From: Eubacterium nodatum ATCC 33099
GTDB lineage: Bacteria; Bacillota; Clostridia; Peptostreptococcales; Anaerovoracaceae
DNA length: 64,000 nucleotides
Reading direction: 5' to 3'
Assembly (NCBI GenBank): GCA_000510425.1
Contig: AZKM01000025.1
Span: 62,001 to 126,000, forward strand
Shown here: positions 59,927 to 64,000 of the stretch, piece after piece
How positions within the stretch are numbered: the stretch's first letter is position 1
Layout: each line of letters opens with the position of its first letter
Notes under the pieces: model-generated
Database searches by the model: none
Seen by the model: only the letters and a program-made list of their open reading frames with translations
What the model was told of the DNA's origin: nothing
Program-made: the position numbers and the translations under genes

Positions 59927-61093
59927 ATGGACTACAAAGAACTTGCACTAAAAAAACATGAAGAATGGAAGGGTAAACTTTCAATCGAGACAAAGGTTCC
60001 AATCACCAATAAAGAGGAGCTAGCCATAGCCTACACTCCCGGCGTTGCCGCACCTTGCCTCGAAATAAAAAAAGATAAATCCTCAGCATATACCTACACA
60101 GGAAAAGGGAACCTTGTTGCAGTTATAACTGATGGAACTGCAGTGCTTGGTCTGGGCAATATAGGTCCATCTGCGGGTATGCCTGTAATGGAGGGAAAAT
60201 GTGCCTTGTTTAAAACCTTTGCAGGCATTGATGCTGTTCCCATCTGCATTGATTCAACCGATATAGACACCATCGTAAACACGGTTTATAATATCTCAAA
60301 AAGTTTTGGGGGAATCAATCTTGAGGATATAAGTGCTCCAAGGTGCTTTGAAATAGAGCGAAGACTTATTGAAATGTGTGATATACCTGTTTTCCACGAT
60401 GATCAGCATGGAACTGCAATTATAACCACAGCAGGCATACTGAATGCCCTCAAAGTTACCGGAAAAAAAGCAGGTAATCTTAAAATTGTGTTCAGTGGCG
60501 CCGGAGCTGCGGGAATTTCCATAGCAAAGATGTTCATGCGGTTTAACCTTGGCGACATAATACTTTGTGGAAGCAACGGAACAATTTACGAGAATGCTCC
60601 GTATAACAACATTGAACAGGAAGCTATGGCTAAAATTACAAATAAGAATAATATTAAAGGAAGCCTTGCAGATGCCATGGTCGGTGCTGATATATTCATC
60701 GGTGTATCGAAGCCGGGAATCGTGTCAAGAGCTATGATCCAATCAATGGCAAAAGATCCTATCGTATTTGCCATGTCAAATCCGGTTCCTGAAATAATGC
60801 CGGATTTAGCCAAGTCTGCCGGTGCTGCTGTGGTTGGTACCGGTCGCTCTGATTTTGCAAATCAGGTAAACAATGTTATAGCCTTTCCCGGAATCTTTCG
60901 TGGTGCACTTGATTGCAGGGCAAAAAGAATTACAGAAAAGATGAAAGAGGCTGCCGCTCTAGCCATTGCAAATGTAATTCCGGAGGATGAGCTTTCTCCT
61001 GATTATGTTTTACCGGATGGGTTCAACCCTAATGTTGTAAAGAATGTGGCTAAAGCCGTTGCTTATGCTTGGGAAAAACACGGTATAAAATGA
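59927..61093 (+). CDS. NAD(P)-dependent malic enzyme
   Basis: A 388-residue short-form malic enzyme converting malate to pyruvate and CO2. Motifs include [12 protein letters not shown] with the catalytic Tyr, [24 protein letters not shown] in two parts with the catalytic Lys, [11 protein letters not shown] (metal site) and the Rossmann [16 protein letters not shown]. It follows the family of B. subtilis YtsJ-like enzymes without a phosphotransacetylase domain. It lies upstream of fumarase, linking fumarate, malate and pyruvate. Confidence 0.95.
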   Translation: MDYKELALKKHEEWKGKLSIETKVPITNKEELAIAYTPGVAAPCLEIKKDKSSAYTYTGKGNLVAVITDGTAVLGLGNIGPSAGMPVMEGKCALFKTFAGIDAVPICIDSTDIDTIVNTVYNISKSFGGINLEDISAPRCFEIERRLIEMCDIPVFHDDQHGTAIITTAGILNALKVTGKKAGNLKIVFSGAGAAGISIAKMFMRFNLGDIILCGSNGTIYENAPYNNIEQEAMAKITNKNNIKGSLADAMVGADIFIGVSKPGIVSRAMIQSMAKDPIVFAMSNPVPEIMPDLAKSAGAAVVGTGRSDFANQVNNVIAFPGIFRGALDCRAKRITEKMKEAAALAIANVIPEDELSPDYVLPDGFNPNVVKNVAKAVAYAWEKHGIK

Positions 61094-61185
61094 AAATATA
61101 TTACCGGTAAACACTAAGGGAACTTATTAAGCAGTAACCGATCACTATTTATGAGATATTCAAAGATATTTAAAAGAGGTATTAA

Positions 61186-62553
61186 ATGGAAAAATTTCGC
61201 ATAGAACACGACACAATGGGAGAGGTTAAAGTCCCTGCCGACAGATACTGGGGAGCTCAAACACAACGGAGTTTTCAAAACTTCAAAATAGGTAAGACCA
61301 AGATGCCTAAAGAAATCATAGATGCTTTTGCTATTCTTAAAAAAGCTGCTGCCATTACTAACTGTCAATTTGGAGTACTTGACTCTGAAAGAGCAAACTT
61401 GATTTCCACCGTATGCGATGAAATTTTAGATGGCAAGCTTGAGGGGAATTTCCCTCTGGTAGTCTACCAAACCGGAAGCGGCACCCAATCCAATATGAAT
61501 GTAAACGAAGTCATAACAGGTAGAGGTAATGAAATTGCAGGGAAAAAAATTCTCCATCCCAACGACCATGTGAACAAATCTCAAAGCAGTAACGACACTT
61601 TCCCAACTGCCATGCACATCGCCGGGTTGATCGCAACGGAAGATAGACTGCTTCCTGCCGCAAAGATTTTGCATGACACTTTACTTGCTTCGGAAAAAAA
61701 ATTCGCAGGTATCGTAAAAACAGGTCGCACTCATCTACAAGATGCAACGCCCCTAACTTTAGGACAGGAAATAAGCGGATGGCGTTCGATGATTTCCCAT
61801 GATATTTATATGATCGAATCAGGACTTTCACATCTCAGAGAACTGGCACTTGGAGGAACTGCCGTGGGAACAGGTCTGAATGCACCTGAAAACTTTGACG
61901 AAATCGTAGCTGAAGAAATAAGCGCACTTACCGGAAAGCCCTTCCGAACTGCCGGAAATAAATTTCACAGTCTGGCATCAAAGGCTCCTTTCGTATTTGC
62001 ACACGGTTCAATCAAAGCTCTCGCAATGGATCTTTTCAAGATTGCAAACGACATCAGACTACTGGCTTCAGGTCCAAGGTGCGGAATCGGGGAGCTCATA
62101 ATTCCTGCCAACGAACCGGGAAGCTCCATCATGCCGGGGAAAGTTAATCCTACTCAATGTGAGGCTCTAACCATGGTATGTGCCCAAGTGATAGGAAACG
62201 ACACCACCATTTCCTTTGCTTCATCCCAGGGGCATTACCAGCTAAATGTTTTTATGCCTGTGATAATTCACAACTATTTGGAATCAGTAAATCTTCTATC
62301 AGATGCTATAATTTCCTTCTCTGAAAATTGTGTACAGGGGATTAAGCCCAACGAAAAGCAGATCCAAAATAATCTGGAAAAATCCTTGATGCTCGTAACT
62401 GCGTTGAACCCCCATATCGGTTATGAAAATGCAGCAAAGATAGCAAAGGAGGCTTATAATTCCGGAAAAACTTTAAAAGAAACAGCTGTATCACTGGGAT
62501 TGGTTTCCCCTGAAGATTTTGATGTTTGGGTTAAACCTGAGAAGATGATATAG
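61186..62553 (+). CDS. fumC: Fumarate hydratase class II
   Basis: A 455-residue oxygen-stable fumarase. It starts with [25 protein letters not shown] and has [31 protein letters not shown], the catalytic [15 protein letters not shown] and the signature [15 protein letters not shown] (fumarase/aspartase lyase motif). It interconverts fumarate and malate. AAGAGG precedes ATG 61186. It is probably co-expressed with the malic enzyme 92 bases upstream. Confidence 0.97.
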   Translation: MEKFRIEHDTMGEVKVPADRYWGAQTQRSFQNFKIGKTKMPKEIIDAFAILKKAAAITNCQFGVLDSERANLISTVCDEILDGKLEGNFPLVVYQTGSGTQSNMNVNEVITGRGNEIAGKKILHPNDHVNKSQSSNDTFPTAMHIAGLIATEDRLLPAAKILHDTLLASEKKFAGIVKTGRTHLQDATPLTLGQEISGWRSMISHDIYMIESGLSHLRELALGGTAVGTGLNAPENFDEIVAEEISALTGKPFRTAGNKFHSLASKAPFVFAHGSIKALAMDLFKIANDIRLLASGPRCGIGELIIPANEPGSSIMPGKVNPTQCEALTMVCAQVIGNDTTISFASSQGHYQLNVFMPVIIHNYLESVNLLSDAIISFSENCVQGIKPNEKQIQNNLEKSLMLVTALNPHIGYENAAKIAKEAYNSGKTLKETAVSLGLVSPEDFDVWVKPEKMI

Positions 62554-62637
62554 TAATTTGTACAGGTACATAAAAACATGTATCCGTACATTTCCAATGC
62601 TTTTCAAATGAAACTTTATTATTCTTACAAAAAAAGT

Positions 62638-62672
62638 CATGGAACAATGAACCCCATAGTTCCATGATTTTT
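62638..62672 (+). terminator. Terminator after fumC
   Basis: CATGGAAC (62638-62645) pairs with GTTCCATG (62659-62666), then ATTTTTT. The minus strand also has a long T run, so it may be bidirectional. Confidence 0.8.
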
Positions 62673-62832
62673 ACATTTAGTCTTAAAATTCCCGGATACT
62701 ATCATACTTGATAAATTGTTTGAGAATCCGGCAGACTATATTGCCACTCAGTTCTCCTTGCTCCGTTTCCGGTATCAAATACTTTATTTTCTTGCTTTAT
62801 AATGCGCATAAGTAAAAACTACAACAGTAAAT

Positions 62833-63255
62833 CTAATACCCCGTAACCAGCGTATATTTAAGGCTGTCACGAGAATCCGAACTTAATATTCCCTTATAAA
62901 ACTCTTCGAAGGTATACTTTTTGTCAGCGATAACTACAAATCCCACTTTCTTTTCCGAAAGCGGCATCTTCCCATCTAAAAACAGCAGGTATTTTCCTTT
63001 CCCTTTACTCTCTGCCGAAGTCACATTATAATCGTGTCCATCAAAATAGATCGTGGTTTTAATCTTTTTATTATCATAATAATCTTCAAATACCAGTTTT
63101 TTTTCTTTCCCTTCGGTACAGGTTTTCTCAAAGTTTTTAAGTTTATTAAGTTTTGAATCCGAATTCGGTTTATTAAATAAAAATACGCCAAGAATAATTA
63201 TTCCTACAACTATTGTTAATATTGTTAACATAATTGCAATACGGCTTTTACTCAT
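62833..63255 (-). CDS. Membrane-anchored hypothetical protein
   Basis: 140 residues. An N-terminal helix (about 6-28, IAIMLTILTIVVGIIILGVF) is followed by an extracytoplasmic, lysine-rich part with strand patterns (LVFEDYYDNKKIKTTIYFDG, KYLLFLDGKMPLSEKKVG). There are no known motifs. Its ribosome site AAGGAG lies in the T/A-rich tail of the rplQ terminator directly upstream, so expression probably comes from read-through or from a start just after the terminator. Confidence 0.7.
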   Translation of the reverse strand: MSKSRIAIMLTILTIVVGIIILGVFLFNKPNSDSKLNKLKNFEKTCTEGKEKKLVFEDYYDNKKIKTTIYFDGHDYNVTSAESKGKGKYLLFLDGKMPLSEKKVGFVVIADKKYTFEEFYKGILSSDSRDSLKYTLVTGY

Positions 63256-63267
63256 GATGTTCTCCTT

Positions 63268-63297
63268 AAAAACCCAATCCGCAGCCGGATTGGGTTT
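63268..63297 (-). terminator. Terminator of the alpha operon (after rplQ)
   Basis: AAACCCAATCCG (63270-63281) pairs with CGGATTGGGTTT (63286-63297), a perfect 12-bp stem with a four-base loop, then TTTTT on the minus strand. It ends 13 bases before ATG 63255 of the next gene. Confidence 0.85.
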
Positions 63298-63314
63298 ATA
63301 TCGTTTATACTATT

Positions 63315-63656
63315 TTATACAAGTTCAAGAAATACTACCTCAGCGCAGTCACCTCTACGAGGTCCCAGCTTAAGAATTCTTGTGTATCCGCCATTTCTTT
63401 CGGCGTATTTAGGTGCGATTTCTTCAAACAACTTAGTTACCACAGTTTCATCATATACGAAGCTCAGTACCTGTCTTCTTGCATGAAGGTCGCCACGCTT
63501 TGCCAATGTAATCATCTTTTCGGCAATTCTTCCGGCTTCTTTTGCTCTCGTGTCGGTCGTGGAAATTCTTCCTTCACGAAGCAAATCAGTAACAAGGTTT
63601 CTCAACATTGCTTTTCTGTGAGCCGTATTTCTGCCTAGTTTCCTGTATCCCGGCAT
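63315..63656 (-). CDS. rplQ: 50S ribosomal protein L17
   Basis: A 113-residue L17. It starts [21 protein letters not shown], the invariant opening, then [13 protein letters not shown] and a C-terminal [18 protein letters not shown] 63656 follows AAAGGAGC; the in-frame codon at 63701 has no ribosome site. Last gene of the alpha operon, after rpoA. Confidence 0.97.
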   Translation of the reverse strand: MPGYRKLGRNTAHRKAMLRNLVTDLLREGRISTTDTRAKEAGRIAEKMITLAKRGDLHARRQVLSFVYDETVVTKLFEEIAPKYAERNGGYTRILKLGPRRGDCAEVVFLELV

Positions 63657-63794
63657 GTCAATGCTCCTTTCTTCTAAATCGTTGTCGCATAAATGCTGCA
63701 AACAGCTTTATTACCATATTCAAGGGTTTGCATCGCTTTAAAAGCTAAATACTTTGCATAGACCCATATGCATTTATGCCCTGCTAAGTATCTC

Positions 63795-64000
63795 TTACTC
63801 GTCACTAGGTTTTAATCCAAGCCCTAACTCTTCGAGTTTATTCTTAACCTCATCGAGAGATTTCTTACCGAGGTTTCTGACCTTCATCATGTCATCCTCG
63901 GTGCGCTCTGTCAATTCTTCTACGGTATTGATAGAAGCTCTCTTCAGGCAATTGAAAGATCTTACAGAAAGCTCAAGTTCTTCGATGGTCATTTCCAAAG
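63795..64000 (-). CDS. rpoA: RNA polymerase alpha subunit, C-terminal part
   Basis: The C-terminal 68 or so residues of alpha; the rest lies beyond the right edge. The alpha-CTD helices are clear: [40 protein letters not shown] and [18 protein letters not shown], which contain the DNA- and activator-contacting residues. The pairing with rplQ confirms the identity. Confidence 0.97.
   Translation of the reverse strand, partial: LEMTIEELELSVRSFNCLKRASINTVEELTERTEDDMMKVRNLGKKSLDEVKNKLEELGLGLKPSDE

Noticed and set aside
1..64000. CRISPR arrays, tRNA and rRNA genes
   Set aside because: No regularly spaced repeats and no cloverleaf-like or rRNA-like stretches were seen in the intergenic regions by eye; a covariance-model scan was not possible.

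Overview
The window is a low-GC, strongly AT-biased chromosomal segment of an anaerobic Firmicute, most likely a member of class Clostridia (Eubacteriales/Peptostreptococcales grade). The basis is gene content and order: a Bcd-EtfB-EtfA butyryl-CoA dehydrogenase module, divIVA-sepF-yggT-yggS next to ylxM-ffh-rpsP-khpA-rimM-trmD, RNase Y, a rhodanese-free ThiI, CsoR/CopA/CopZ, and strong GGAGG ribosome sites with TTGACA/TATAAT promoters. Species cannot be named from sequence alone.

Layout. 1-3.2 kb: divergent yicC (partial) and rqcH, a small alarmone synthetase, and an unlisted 46-codon zinc-ribbon protein. 3.3-11.9 kb: one long minus-strand run from a near-consensus promoter before ylxM through SRP (ffh), S16, RNA-binding and tRNA/rRNA maturation genes into a cell-division block (HlyD-like protein, yggS, sepF, yggT, divIVA) ending with lspA and rluD. 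12-15.3 kb: a decayed island with a transposase tail, an ABC-exporter tail, an NhaC-type transporter cut by an intact IS30-family element, and a MerR regulator. 15.3-34.9 kb: a minus-strand surface-polymer locus: polyol-phosphate cytidylyltransferases, LicD-family transferases, an aminotransferase and opine-type dehydrogenase, two TagF/TagB-like polymerases, an IspD/TarI-like enzyme, a TagGH exporter, an LCP ligase and an SppA-like protease. 35-39 kb: three secreted lysine-rich proteins, one a ComEC-like metallo-beta-lactamase. 39.2-50.5 kb: Bcd-Etf, ThiI/cysteine desulfurase, RNase Y, an alanine symporter, FolD and a YitT protein. 50.7-55.4 kb: a plus-strand SNF transporter and the copper operon. 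55.5-59.2 kb: a minus-strand operon (PLP enzyme, radical SAM, ACT, PFL/DUF711). 59.4-62.6 kb: a membrane protein, malic enzyme and fumarase. The right edge is the end of the alpha operon (rpoA, rplQ).

How the genes work together. In the polymer locus, cytidylyltransferases would make CDP-glycerol or CDP-ribitol-like donors; LicD and TagF/TagB-type enzymes would transfer the polyol phosphates; TagGH would export the chain; the LCP protein would attach it to peptidoglycan. The most unusual feature is three tandem pairs of LicD genes. In each pair a LicD with intact WDDD(V/I)D motif and a C-terminal helical-repeat domain is followed by a co-linear paralogue that has lost the metal-binding aspartates.

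Four genes (HlyD-like division protein, second LicD-repeat gene, ComEC-like protein, copA) are each broken by one missing base in a run of 5-7 adenines. These are either sequence errors, real indels or slippage sites. The copA case has a classical A_AAA_AAA slippery heptamer and deserves direct testing. No CRISPR array, tRNA or rRNA gene was found by eye.
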